Of a DNA stretch of 64,000 nucleotides, positions 46,259-57,108 are shown piece after piece. Below the pieces are notes generated by a model. The model was not told the origin of the DNA, did no database searches, and saw nothing but the letters and a program-made list of their open reading frames with translations. The stretch comes from Pycnopodia helianthoides (taxonomy: Eukaryota > Echinodermata > Asteroidea > Forcipulatida > Asteriidae). Every line of letters begins with the position of its first letter. The first letter of the stretch is position 1. The position numbers and the translations under genes are program-made. The stretch lies in contig CM063250.1 of NCBI GenBank assembly GCA_032158295.1, positions 441,501 through 505,500 of the forward strand, given 5' to 3'.

Positions 46259-46378
46259 CTGATCATCGGCGATTGGCACATTGCCATCTTCTGGAAACAA
46301 TTCCATCCGAATCCAGTCATACGAAGAGCGTGTCCAGCCAATACTGTTATTAATCCACCATCATCAACAGCGACCCCC
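46259..46378 (-). CDS. Candidate internal exon (120 nt)
   Basis: Minus strand. Acceptor ataacaatttag precedes 46,378 and donor GATCAG|GTACCAG follows 46,259. Only one frame is open from end to end: GVAVDDGGLITVLAGHALRM, then TGFGWNCFQKMAMCQSPMI, starting with one base of a split codon and ending with two. Another frame contains the more striking RSSYDWIRMELFPEDGNVPI, then ADDQ at the donor, but it has a TGA near the 5' end and would need a different acceptor (for example aataacag near 46,346). The region is richer in G+C than its flanks. Product unknown. Confidence 0.3.
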
Positions 46379-47888
46379 CTAAATTGTTATCACAGAAGGT
46401 TTACAAGATTCAATGCTGCAAGAACTACATGTATACCCACAGTCTCATCCAGTTTTTTCTGTTCTACCAACATATATTTCCGGTCTTTATTCATCTGTTA
46501 TAGACGGCCCGACACTTTGCAAATTTAACGCCTACGGGAGCCAAACCCAGATGGTGTCCATATTCACAGATTTGTGTTTACGCAAAGCACTGAAGGAATG
46601 GCAGGCCCTGCGTTTCTAGCAGAGTGTGTGCTATACGCAACACTTTCTACCACTTTGTCGAGACGCGGTATGATCAGTAGTAATATGCTGGCGGAATAAT
46701 TCTATAAACTCCTATTTGATGGAATTACAGACCTTGTCTAGCCATTCCCAACCCCCCTTAAACAAAATTAGTGTTAGATGAAAGGACAAGAAAAATTTCA
46801 CGTAATGTAAAACAATCATCTGAGTTGATTCCCATGAGTAAAATGGAGTCTACCCTGTCTAAGGATGGAGAAAAAAATTTATTATTAAAGGATACAAACA
46901 AAGAGGTACAATGTAGGGTATTCTTACAACTATTGATCCAGCATTATTGATTAGGTTTTAATGTCTACGTCACGCTAGTAGCATACACTCTATTGTTGTA
47001 TTGATTAGTTTCCACCATAATCAACGCTGACCATAGAACATAATAGAAATAAACCTCTACTGTCTTGTTCATAATTGCATTATTGCACGTCATCGATGGA
47101 GCTGGCTCTTTATACATGTAATTACCAGCCACAGTGTAATGTCAGAGAGAAGAAGAAGGAACCCTCTGAACCATGCAAAAGCCATTTATGAATGGCAATG
47201 ATTCTAAATTGGACAATTAGCAGGGAGCATTAAGTCTGTGTAGTGGTTGTTGAGAAAGATCATTTACAGTTGGGAAAGGTAAGATAGAAGCATCCAAGGT
47301 GGATCTTATGATCTTAGTTTTCCCATCGGCAACATTTACCAATTTTGAGCTTCAGGATATCAGAATAAACGAGAAATAAATCCTTGAAAATGATAATAAA
47401 GCAGTGGTTTTTAAAAGAGCCTATCTAATAAAATTCATCTCATGCTCGTGTACTTAATGTACAAAATTTTTGGAAATTTATCGATATAATTTTTGTACAG
47501 GTTACACATACACTATACATCCATATTATGCTTGTTCCTCTGGTTCAGATGAACATTCAATCTTTACATTTTAAATAGATATAATAATTGCATCACAAAA
47601 CATTACTTTAGATTTTGTTACCATACACCGATGCGTGATAAGCACTGCATAGTCAGTGCTTTCCCAGAAAAATCACAGGAAAGCACCGAATGCCGAACAT
47701 CTGTGTAGGGTTTTAAACAATAATAATAACAAACGATTTTCACAGAAATAAAGTATTTCAGCTGAACATTTTTATCAATTTTGGTAACATTCTGCCATAT
47801 ACCGCGTAATTTTTTCTCACTGATTACCAAACAAGCACATTTGAGTTTCTCCTTGGGGTCAGACATTATCATTCCACCATTTTAGTCA
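46379..47888. other. No supported gene
   Basis: 46,400-46,680 is moderately G+C-rich with short frames on both strands but no complete splice pair. A minus-strand 84-codon frame at 47,618-47,872 has no domain. Confidence 0.45.
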
Positions 47889-48402
47889 GGTCCTCTGAAC
47901 AAAATAGCAATCACAGATAATGATTTCCAATAAGGAAAGCGGGAACCAAACTATCCCACCAGTCTCAGTTTGGTTCATAAATCCTAGAGATCGCTGAGTG
48001 CGATTATTAGCCACACCACTCAGATGTGACATCATTCTATGGACCCACACAGCCATTTCATTTTGCCACATTTTTTACGCAAGCATGGAAAATTATCATG
48101 CGCAAGTGTGGCTAAAATCATGTAGTACTGTTACATGTACTATTTTGACAGTCAAGCGCGTCACATGATATGATTTGGCACACGTGTGCGTCATGTGGTA
48201 TCGATACACCGCATCCCACAGCGGACACTGAGGGCGCTCAACAACAGCATTCTTCTGATTCGACATGTATTTCTATGACTTGGATGCATTTGATAAGATT
48301 ATGAATAATTTCCTCAAACACAATAGCAATCACAGACACCAATTCTCAATGAACAAAAAGGGGACCATATGATCCCACAAGCATTGGTTGGTGCATTGAC
48401 TT
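47889..48402 (+). repeat. Direct repeat pair (~95 bp) about 420 bp apart
   Basis: tcctctgaacaaaatagcaatcacaga (47,891) and tcctcaaacacaatagcaat (48,311) begin diverged copies that both continue through a ...ggga(a)cca...atcccac segment. The interval between them contains gcgtcacatgatatg-like CpG-bearing sequence. It could be the flanks of an old element. Confidence 0.6.
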
Positions 48403-48686
48403 GACTGAGATAAAAATCCAAAATATTTTTTTACCACGTTTCATAAACGTCACAAAGCTAAATCTTCTTGGCAATGATTGTCAAAGGAAAGGAAAATCCC
48501 TCCAAGATCCAAGAAAAGTACATGAGACTAGCATAGCTCATCATCCTGATCTACCTACCAGCCTAAATGTCTGCTTATTCAACGTAATAATTTATTGCCA
48601 GCAGCCAGATCATGAGACGAACGCTACAATGCTACAACGGCACCAAAGCCTAATCCTTCCTTGACACCTCCTTCCTGCCATCTAAG

Positions 48687-48742
48687 ATGTACAACTACCG
48701 CTTTCAACCCCAAGAGGGTATTGCGCTGCAAATCCAAGAAAG
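48687..48742 (+). CDS. Candidate internal exon (56 nt, plus strand)
   Basis: A strong pyrimidine-rich acceptor (cacctccttcctgccatctaag) ends at 48,686 and donor AAAG|GTGACT follows 48,742. Phase 0 reads MYNYRFQPQEGIALQIQE. In the phase that would follow the 32,412-32,491 candidate it reads CTTTAFNPKRVLRCKSKK. Both look protein-like. The G+C content is higher than nearby. An ATG directly at the acceptor is coincidental or an alternative start. Family unknown. Confidence 0.35.
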
Positions 48743-49666
48743 GTGACTGTACAGTGAACGTCAACAGTATAAGTAGATTTGTTTAATTTTTAAAACCAAA
48801 CCAGGGGAAAAATGGGACTCCTGCAAGTAGAGATTTCAAAAACTGCATCAGAAATGAAAGTCCACAGAGTCATATGAAACAGTGTCAAAGAAAGAGTGAA
48901 TGTTGTGAATTTTTAATAAAGTACATTGAATAACCATATCAATAATAATTTATAATTAAGCAAATTTTAGAGTTCACAGAACTTTGTGAATTTGTTGGGG
49001 GGGGGGTAACTTACCCACCACCTCCCCTCAAAAAAAATCGCTAATAAAAGTAATAATAAAGTAAGGCACACTTGGTCTTAAAAGCACATTTGAGAAATGT
49101 GGGCAATTCATATCACAATGTATCTTTAAAATTATCAAACTAATCTTCCCAATCAGAGAAAACAAAATACATATAACTGTATTATTTTCAATAGTTAGTT
49201 TGATTCAAATCAGCATGAAAGCATTTGAGGCATTTGACAACGATGCGAGTTGATTAGAAAAATGGTGTCTATTTGTTTACCATTAACCATCAACATCTGG
49301 TGTACCAACCCATCAATGAGACTTAGGAAATAGTGGACACATTTTTTCATAGAACATGTGTTTTAAAGAGAAAGGACAAGGAGGAAAATGCAGTCAATCA
49401 AACCATCAAACCATCTAGTTTTTAAGTTCAAAAATACCTCAAAATTTAACCTGTGTATGAAATTCATGAGAAAAATGTGGTCTCGTTTTGTTGAGAAATA
49501 TCAAACAACAGATATACAGAGGTGTTTGTATACATACAATCTAATAATCTTGCTTAGAAGGGCAGAGAAATATACTCGTTTTCAAACTAAGTTCTCAAAG
49601 ATAACATCATTTCAAATGAAAGTATTTCTCAGGTCTGAACCCAGGTTCATAATATTCCTTAAAAAA
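48743..49666. other. No supported gene
   Basis: A G8-9 run is at about 49,000-49,008. The 182-codon plus-strand frame 49,388-49,936 is A+T-driven (rich in F, K, I) in its first half and reads through a MITE in its second half; see the rejected list. Confidence 0.5.
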
Positions 49667-49809
49667 TGTCTGCTAAGCACAAATAGACAGGAAACCAGTA
49701 ACAGATGTACATGTGAAATGGTATTTTGGCTGGTAATCTTCTTCTGCAAGTATAATTTTGTTGTGCTTAGTTTCTTTGTGTGCTTAAGCAGCAATATAAA
49801 ATTGGGCCC
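49667..49809. mobile_element. gctaagca-type MITE, copy C
   Basis: Begins ctgctaagcac, contains atggtattttggctggtaat, ends ttgtgcttaagcagc...aaaattgggccc. The translated product (VVLSFFVCLSSNIKLGP) matches the frame at copy A, which shows that this 'protein' is repeat DNA. Confidence 0.7.
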
Positions 49810-50290
49810 TGCAGGTAACACTTTCAGCCTAAAGCTTAAGCTTTGTAGATTAATTGTAAGTCAAATTATTGTCCTGCCAATCACCAAGCATACAGTATTC
49901 AATGCCTTTAATGGCAGAAACAAGGTTAGGTTTTAATAGTGTCACCAGGTCAGTGAGATTGACAAATTCAATGTGTGTGTGTCTATATGCCCTGGACTAC
50001 AAACCTCAATTCACATTACCCCTGGGTACTGTGTGTTAAAACAAGGGTAACTAGTTAGTGAATAATTCCCAGGTCTTTTGTTTCTTTTTAGTTGACGGTG
50101 TTCTTCATGTCTTGATCAATGCTCTGGGGGAGGGAACCTACAACACGCAGCTCATCACCCTTCAGAAGCTTGTGTAATCTGAGATGCAGTGGGTTGCGAT
50201 ATAAAATAGGACAGTAGTGTTTCAAGGGAGAGGTGGGTGAAGAACTTCTGGGGTCAAAACAGTCACAGAAACTAGAGTATGGGGTTTCTA
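49810..50290. other. No gene seen
   Basis: A (TG)n-like run near 49,972. No other structure. Confidence 0.5.
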
Positions 50291-50668
50291 GGACTAAAAT
50301 AGGATGAAGATGGAGCAGGTGAGGATATAGACTATCTAAGTAAATAAGGAGTGTACCAACCAGGAGGTGTAGGAGGTATAGGGGGTGTAGGAGGTGCAGG
50401 GGGTGTTACACCTCCTCCCCTATAATAGGACTGAAATAGGATGAAGATGGAGCAGGTGAGGATACAGAGTATCTAAGTAAATAAAGGGTGTACCAACCAG
50501 GAGGTGTAGGAGGTGTAGGAGGATGTTTAAGGTGTAGGCAGATGTATTGTAAGAAGTGTAGGGGATGTAGGAGATTTAGGGGGATGTAGGAGGTATAGGG
50601 GGATGTAGGAGGTATAGGGGGATGTAGGAGGTGTATGGGAATGTAGGAAGTACAGGGGGTGTGACACC
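50291..50668 (+). repeat. G-rich imperfect tandem array with block duplication
   Basis: ggact(a/g)aaataggatgaag followed by atggagcaggtgagga starts two blocks at 50,291 and 50,428. Each runs into gtgtaccaaccaggagg and then units of ggaggtgtagg, aggtatagg and gggatgtagg. Both blocks end near a (g)tgt(t/g)acacctcctc. The minus-strand proline-rich frame (PYTSYIPLNLLHP) is a translation of the array. Confidence 0.9.
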
Positions 50669-52112
50669 TCCTCAATAATTTTATATTTTTTCTGATGGCA
50701 CTTTTAGCGTCACTCAGTTGGCAAATGAAGCACTAAATGGAGAAGAACCAGAGCATCCAAACTAAAATTAACTCATTTTGCAGACCAAAAAAGTGGTGCC
50801 TGGATGGAGGCAAAATTGTGGCAGTTTTAAGCATAAAATCATGACAAAATATGACTACATGTTCTCTTCAACCTCTTCACCACGTTGGTATTCAAAAAAC
50901 TAAAGGATGCTCAAAAAAATAATGTTGCGGGTGTTAAAAAAAGCTTGCCATAAGCAAGTTAAGAAAAATTGTGCATATAATTGTCATCGAACATGAAGTG
51001 GTTGAGAAGCTAAATGTTGTGAGCTCCCACAAGAGGGTAAATTCCATTGAAAATGCAATTGGGAAATTAAAAGAATTACCAAAGACAAACCTTAACATCG
51101 GAAGATTGTACTCCACTGTGTCTAATGCGCATTCCATGCATGACGCAACAAATGTCCCACCACATCAAACAGACTACCACCTGAATCTCACGCATCTGAA
51201 TACTGGTGTCCGTCCTACACTGCTCAACTTTCAATGTCTCACTTAATCCAGCAGTACATACATGTACTACTACCATCCAGCAAACATATGTTGTGAATAC
51301 CACAAAGGTTCAAGGCCTCAAAAGTTTTTTATTTTAGAACTGAAAAACTAAACATGAATGATGTAAGAATTTCTGTTTATCGGCAGTGTCCGAGTTGAAG
51401 ACAGCCAAACTGATAAGAAGCGACTGCTTAAATACCGAACATTTTTGCCATAAAAAGGGGGAATAATAAATGTACAGGGCATGCAGGTGGTTCCTATGCC
51501 TAATCTCAATGACAAATTAACTGTCTATAAATATATAAATATATACAAGTAAAATAGAGGTGCTTGCCCACTGAAAGCCTTGTATGCATGATTTTTAATG
51601 AGGGGGAAATAAACAGTGATTCGTTAGGCTTCCTGTAGTCAATGAGATAATTCCCTAACGAATCTAAATTAATCAAATTTAAAAAATTGACAGCGAATAG
51701 ATGCAATTGTAACAGAGCATAACAATTGGATGGGGCAGGTGTAAATATCCACACAACTTATTAACAAGATAATTATACTTTCTGTGCAGGTGTACGAGAC
51801 AATAGGAAAACCACTCTCCTTTCCGAGCACAACCTGCTGAGGGCGCTCTTCACATAAGTATCAGTATGTACCCATGGGACCAAAAATTACGCATTTTGAT
51901 GATTGGCAGGCAAATTTGCAAACAGGAAAGACACGTGTGCAGTCTGTGTCCTTATGATTGTAACTGGCTGTCTGCAGGCACACCAGTCACAGGTCACCCA
52001 CAATAAACGTGACCCATGTCATTCTTCAATCACCACCTTGTATAATTGTGTATAAATAATTTATATGAACAACTCTTAGTGTCAATGAAAGCTGTCATCT
52101 ATAGATCCATTT
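50669..52112. other. Open frames without support
   Basis: The plus-strand frame at 50,971-51,246 (91 codons; RVNSIENAIGKLKELPKTN, then HQTDYHLNLTHLNTGV) has fairly protein-like composition but no recognised domain, splice pair or clear gene context. An overlapping minus-strand frame (51,076-51,303) is similarly open. Confidence 0.3.
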
Positions 52113-52320
52113 TACTCAAGATTCGATACTCAAGATTTGATACTCAAGATTCAATACTCAAGATTCGATACTCAAGATTTGATACTCAAGATTCGATACT
52201 CAAGATTCGATACTCAAGATTCGATACTCAAGATTTGATACTCAAGATTCAATACTCGAGATTCAATACTCAAGATTTGATACTCAAGATTTGATACTCA
52301 AGATTTGACACTCAAACTTG
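52113..52320 (+). repeat. 14-bp minisatellite, about 14-15 copies
   Basis: The unit actcaagattcgat, with variants attcaat, atttgat and one ctcgag. Since 14 is not a multiple of 3, the frame reads as a longer cyclic peptide (ILKIRYSRFDTQDS); it is not a gene. Confidence 0.97.
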
Positions 52321-54097
52321 ATGCTTACAACCATTCCACTGTTTTAGGGGGTTTTGGGGGGGTTTTCTGTGGGCTTTTTTTTGGGGGGGGGTAGAAAAAA
52401 GGATGAAGGTTTTTTTACAAGACATATTGCCTATTTTAAAATTTAAACATTAAACTGCTCTTATTTGACTTCAATATTTGACTATGATGCTACACAAGAC
52501 CTAGATGAAGGTGATGCCAGATATGTGTCAAAAGCCAGAGCTACTTCTTGATCTACACGTAGTCATATTGTTTACAAAAGTATCAAATTTCCCACTTGAC
52601 ATCTAAGTCGGCCTTCTTTACAGGTATGATATCAATCATTTTTTAATGCACAAGTGTGCATTATGCGTAAATACTGGATGCGATGCGCGTTAGTTTTATC
52701 AACTTCCTTGCAAGATTGATCAGTGAACCACTTGGTTAAATTCACAACAGTGTCACCGAGCAGTTTCTCCTACACATAGACACTGTTTTACTGTAGTACA
52801 TTCTAGTTGTATTACAATGTATATATTTTTAATCTTTCCATTACAAATCTAATTTCTCTTACTATTATTTTGCCTATTAAATATTATTAAATATTTGTCA
52901 AAACTGTCTCAATTCGCTTCTGAGTACATTTTTTATCAATACGCTGGTTCAAATTTAATTCTTTTTTAAACATAAGAACATTCCGTGCCAGATTAATTTT
53001 TTAATTACAATACAATTTTTTCCTTTATTTAACTCCGGATCCCCATTGTTTACCTTGTAATCCTGCTGTTCACAAATCATCATCACATTAATTACCTGCT
53101 TGACCAACAACCACCACCAAAAAAGCTGGGGATGACATCATTAAACATCAATCCCAAAAAATGATTAGACTGTAATTACCAGATGATGAGATCGGTTGCT
53201 GAGTTTGATCTGCACTATGAAAGCTGATGACCTCCATCTATAGTACACTTAACAGCCCTGTATGTCAAAAATGTACCAACAAATATACCTACCTGACTAC
53301 AAAATGGGGACTTTTTTACGGAGCTACATGTTTTCTCAGAGGGATTATCGGAACAATTTGAAACATCCCACAAGCAATTTAAAAGTACATTGCTCTTATA
53401 AATCAGTACAAGAACCTTCCCATGTAAAGCAGGCTGTCTATATACACTGACTGTCTACATCCAGGCATTTTTCTATTCATATTATTTTTGAACGACTCTT
53501 ATGGAATCTGAGGTGTGCAGTCTTGAACTGGCTAATCCTTTTGTTGGATACTCTCCAAAGACTGATGATCTTGAAGACAATGTCATTACTCATTACACTG
53601 TGTAGTGTTAGAGAATAACCTCACCCTTACAGAATTAAGTTCAAGCATTATGTGTGAAACATATGTGTAGGGGCTGCCAGTTACATATTATTGTTAACCC
53701 AGTTAGTATGTGCATAGAGCAAGGTGTATTTAATGCTATGGCACAATTTACACTTAGGCCTACAACACAGAATATTGAGTAGCATCATACAAACAGATAA
53801 CTTGAGTTCATACAGTAATCACATAAAGACATGGTAAGCCTCTAAGGTTGAAAGTTGGTTTATAAGAAATATCATCTTCCCAAATTTCAACGGAATAAAG
53901 TCTTCATCCTACACAAACTGCAAGGTATGTAGCAGCCATGATAAGAAAAGATGGCACTCAATTTTGCTGAAAACAAGATTTTGCTAAACTAACAAAAAGG
54001 TGACTACATTGCTGAATTACAATGAATCTGCTCTTATGAAATCCTTTTGCTGTTTGATTACCAACATTGGAAACAAGCTGTAATTTCAACAAAATAA
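52321..54097. other. No gene seen
   Basis: G-runs near 52,349-52,392. Splice-like pairs at 53,041-53,110 gave only 12-30 base segments. Confidence 0.5.
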
Positions 54098-54270
54098 GAC
54101 CCAAGCCTAATCTCATAGAGCTACATTTATAAGAAGCAAAACTAAGTGGAAAACCAGTCACGGCCAGAGTTTGTGATTTGATATATTTTGCTGGTAACAT
54201 TATTTTGCTAAGGATAACTGTTTGTGCTTTGCTCCTTTTGTGCTTAAGCAGCTCTATGGAAGTGGTCCCT
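54098..54270. mobile_element. gctaagca-type MITE, copy D
   Basis: Inverted ends gacccaagcctaatctcata and ...gcttaagcagctctatgga, ending agtggtccc. Its translation (LLLCLSSSMEVVPGP) is again the repeat signature seen at copies A and C. Confidence 0.7.
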
Positions 54271-54605
54271 GGGCCAAATGTCACGGTACTGCTTACCACA
54301 GATTCTGAGCTCATGGCCCTAGGAATTCTATGCTCATCCAATAGGGCGGCGTACAAGCCAGATTTTCTTGGTAAGCAGGGACATAAAACTGTATCCTGCT
54401 CTAATAGTATAGACAAGACAGTTGAAACAGGCTCCTATTGCACATACAACTTCCAACTCTAATCGGTTTATTCGGGCTTTTGATTCCCAGATGATGATTG
54501 GCCTATTTTCTAGAGAATGTGTAACATCATTATGCATTAGAATAAACACACTACCACCAAAAGCTAACGCCTTGCAGGCTGCTCAACGGATCGCCGCCGT
54601 CTTAC

Positions 54606-54648
54606 CTGTCCTCAACAAGATAATCTCAAGAAACAAACGCTACACGAA
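54606..54648 (-). other. Candidate noncoding exon (43 nt)
   Basis: Minus strand. An excellent acceptor (ctctcattttccttcacag) precedes 54,648 and an excellent donor GGACAG|GTAAGA follows 54,606. All three frames contain a stop, so it cannot be an ordinary internal coding exon. It could be a 5'-UTR or lncRNA exon, a poison cassette exon, or a chance pair. It lies about 1.4 kb downstream (in transcript sense) of the 56,095-56,145 candidate. Confidence 0.3.
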
Positions 54649-54689
54649 CTGTGAAGGAAAATGAGAGACTAGTATTTACCCAGGAAGCC

Positions 54690-54960
54690 TAAAGCCATTA
54701 ACTTCAACTAAGTCCAAGGCCCCTGATGGGCTTATAGACCCCCCCCCCTTCCCAATAGTAATCACTACACGAGCCACAGCATCTTGATGCTGAGGATGTT
54801 TTCTCAGCGTACTGCGAGCTAATACGGGATGATCTTCCAGCAGACTGGATAGTACGCATGACAGCACTGGCTGGCGTTGGGGGTTTGACTTCTAAGAATG
54901 TAGGGTTAAGAGTAGAGGTGGCCTGGTCATCCACTTTGCAAGTTGCACTTGGCTCATGTT
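54690..54960 (+). pseudogene. Possible reverse-transcriptase-like remnant
   Basis: In this less A+T-rich segment the plus strand contains TKSKAPDGL, reminiscent of the SKAPGPDG motif in non-LTR reverse transcriptases. After a frame change it reads DAEDVFSAYCELIRDDLPAD, then WIVRMTALAGVG (compare the LPxDWxxAxV stretch that follows in such proteins), up to a stop near 54,966. The minus strand is open too (MDDQATSTLNPTFLEVKPPT), so a host exon is an alternative. A C9 run at 54,739 may be a slippage site. Confidence 0.25.
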
Positions 54961-54966
54961 TTTAAA

Positions 54967-56094
54967 ACACTTTTGAGGGTTGTTTTTGTCCATTCAGCAC
55001 AGGGTCTGTTTTATTACATACATGTAGACACCCTATTGATGACTATAAACTGACTCGGTGCAAAGTGTTTTTTACAAATGTTCATGAACGTTCAATGCTT
55101 TGTGACTATTTGACACAATTTCCACAATAATTCTATTTTTCATGCTGTTGTTCACCACAAGGACACTGTAAGCAAGAGATAAATGCATCCATACGATGAA
55201 GAAAAAATACACGTTATTAAGATGATTTATAATTACTTTACATACATTTCCAATATTGAATCACCTGATACTACAATCCGTTTAAGTCTAAAACTGGAAG
55301 AAAATCTGCCCCAAAAGCCATTCCAATAAGTTGCCTTACATATGTATGGATTTGTACTACACAATTACATACATGTATTGTACCCATGTGAAATAACAAT
55401 CATTGCAAGTTCAATGTTGTGCTTTCCAACCTACCATTGAAAACAGCAAGGAGTTACAGTGTCAAGCTACCCCCGACATGGTACCAAACCGTCTTTGTTA
55501 ATAAAAGTCACTGGTGTTTTCTCCCCCCAAACAAAACTTTCCAGTGAAAAGCTTGTAGAAAATATGAATCAATCAAATCACATGTCAAGTTTATGGTCTA
55601 CATCTGAACTTCAGAATGTCAATGCAACCATGGCAATATAACAATAATGACAATCTAGCTCTGCATTCATCCACAAGTCATTAATCGATAAATTCAAAAG
55701 AATCCCATTCAGTGACTTGTGGTACCAAGATCAGGGTTACGGCTTGGGGGCAAAATGAGGAATAAAGCATAGCTTTGGAGAAGGTTAAAACACTCCCGAT
55801 TCCATCAAAAGGAATACAACAAACTATTTTTAAATACGTTTAAACACACATAGAGAGTTGCAAAGAATTAGTAGTAACCATCGACCACAGTTGAGCAACT
55901 ACAGAAATGATCCTGAAGGACATTCTAACTAAATGAGAGGGGAGGGAAGGGCTTGATAATGGGTTAATTAGTACACAACGCAATGGTTTTTATTAATTTT
56001 TTTACGATGAACAAGAAGGAAAGCGATGACGTAGGGAAAAAAGGCGGGAGGCGGCAAGAAGACTGGAGATTTCTCTCGTGGATAATTCTCTTAC
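54967..56094. other. No gene seen
   Basis: A+T-rich with short frames only. Confidence 0.5.
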
Positions 56095-56145
56095 CGTATC
56101 GTCATTGTCCTTGTCCTTCATCCCATCATAGCGTGAATTTCCACC
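56095..56145 (-). CDS. Candidate internal exon (51 nt, phase 0-0)
   Basis: Minus strand. A very good acceptor (tgtgactcttttgttcag) precedes 56,145 and a strong donor ACG|GTAAGAG follows 56,095. Only phase 0 is open, giving GGNSRYDGMKDKDNDDT, a charged, glycine- and aspartate-rich linker-like peptide. A length divisible by three with phase 0 at both ends is typical of cassette exons. It is the cleanest exon candidate on this strand. No family can be named. Confidence 0.42.
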
Positions 56146-57108
56146 CTGAACAAAAGAGTCACACTACATTTAGAAGAGACATGTACCTAAAAAGTAGGCA
56201 CTGACAAATCTAAAGAAAATTTGCAAGTGAAAAAAAAGAAGAAAAAACACAACACAAACATTCCTGCAAAGTTGTAGCATGGCAATGCCTAGAATAACTG
56301 CCTAACATCCAAACAAAAAAGGAAGATTTAAAAGAAACAAACACACAGAAAACAAACATTACACTATGTCTTTAAGTGGAGTTTCAACTTGTTTAAACAG
56401 ACAACGTGTTCACATTGACACACTAACATTAAACTTTACCATCAAATACACAGTTGGCAGTGTGTGGTTGAATGACTTGTCCAGTGGGAGCAGACTCGTA
56501 CGAGACCTCCCCCCTGTGTGTAACATTGTCAGCTGTTGCTACTCAGCAAAAAAGGAGACGTCTTCAATGGATGAAGTGAAGGATTTATACCGGATGGATT
56601 TTCAAAATCATAGGATGACGATATTTGCAAAGTTTTGAAGATATAACAACTAATTATTTCAAATTATCAGTTGAATTTTAAATGGTATTGCATGTAGGTA
56701 TGTGATTTTGTGAATCCATCTAATCTGTACCATTACCCCCCATCCCTTCAGCAGTGTTTCCCCCTGCCCATTCAAACGTGAGACAGCTCGCTTTGCTCAT
56801 TTTTGCCAATATATCCACCTTGCTGTGAAAATTTGCCACGAAGGAAAACTAATCAAAAAATGTGTGTCATCTTTGACCTCTATGTATCAAGAACTCACAA
56901 CATGGATGTAGATGGAATCATTACTCAGTTGTATGAGCGCTGCATTCCTGTCAGTTTGTAGGCTGGATAAATTTTGCCTCTATCATCAATGTGAATTTTT
57001 ACCGCATTGCTCAGTCCATCAATGCCCTTCAGCGTTCCACATATCCATCACAATTATTCTCCTATAAACATTTACGTTGGCTCAATGGTATCTTCTCTAC
57101 CTTTCACC
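56146..57108. other. No gene seen
   Basis: An ATG frame at 56,366-56,638 (90 codons) lacks domain or splice support. Confidence 0.5.

Noticed and set aside
49388..49936. 182-codon open frame, second longest in the window
   Set aside because: The first part is F/K/I-rich with no domain, and the second part translates MITE copy C. The same peptide appears at other MITE copies, so it is not a gene.
50406..50675. Proline-rich 89-codon ORF resembling an extensin or collagen fragment
   Set aside because: Translation of the G-rich array on the opposite strand; no signal peptide or flanking coding sequence.
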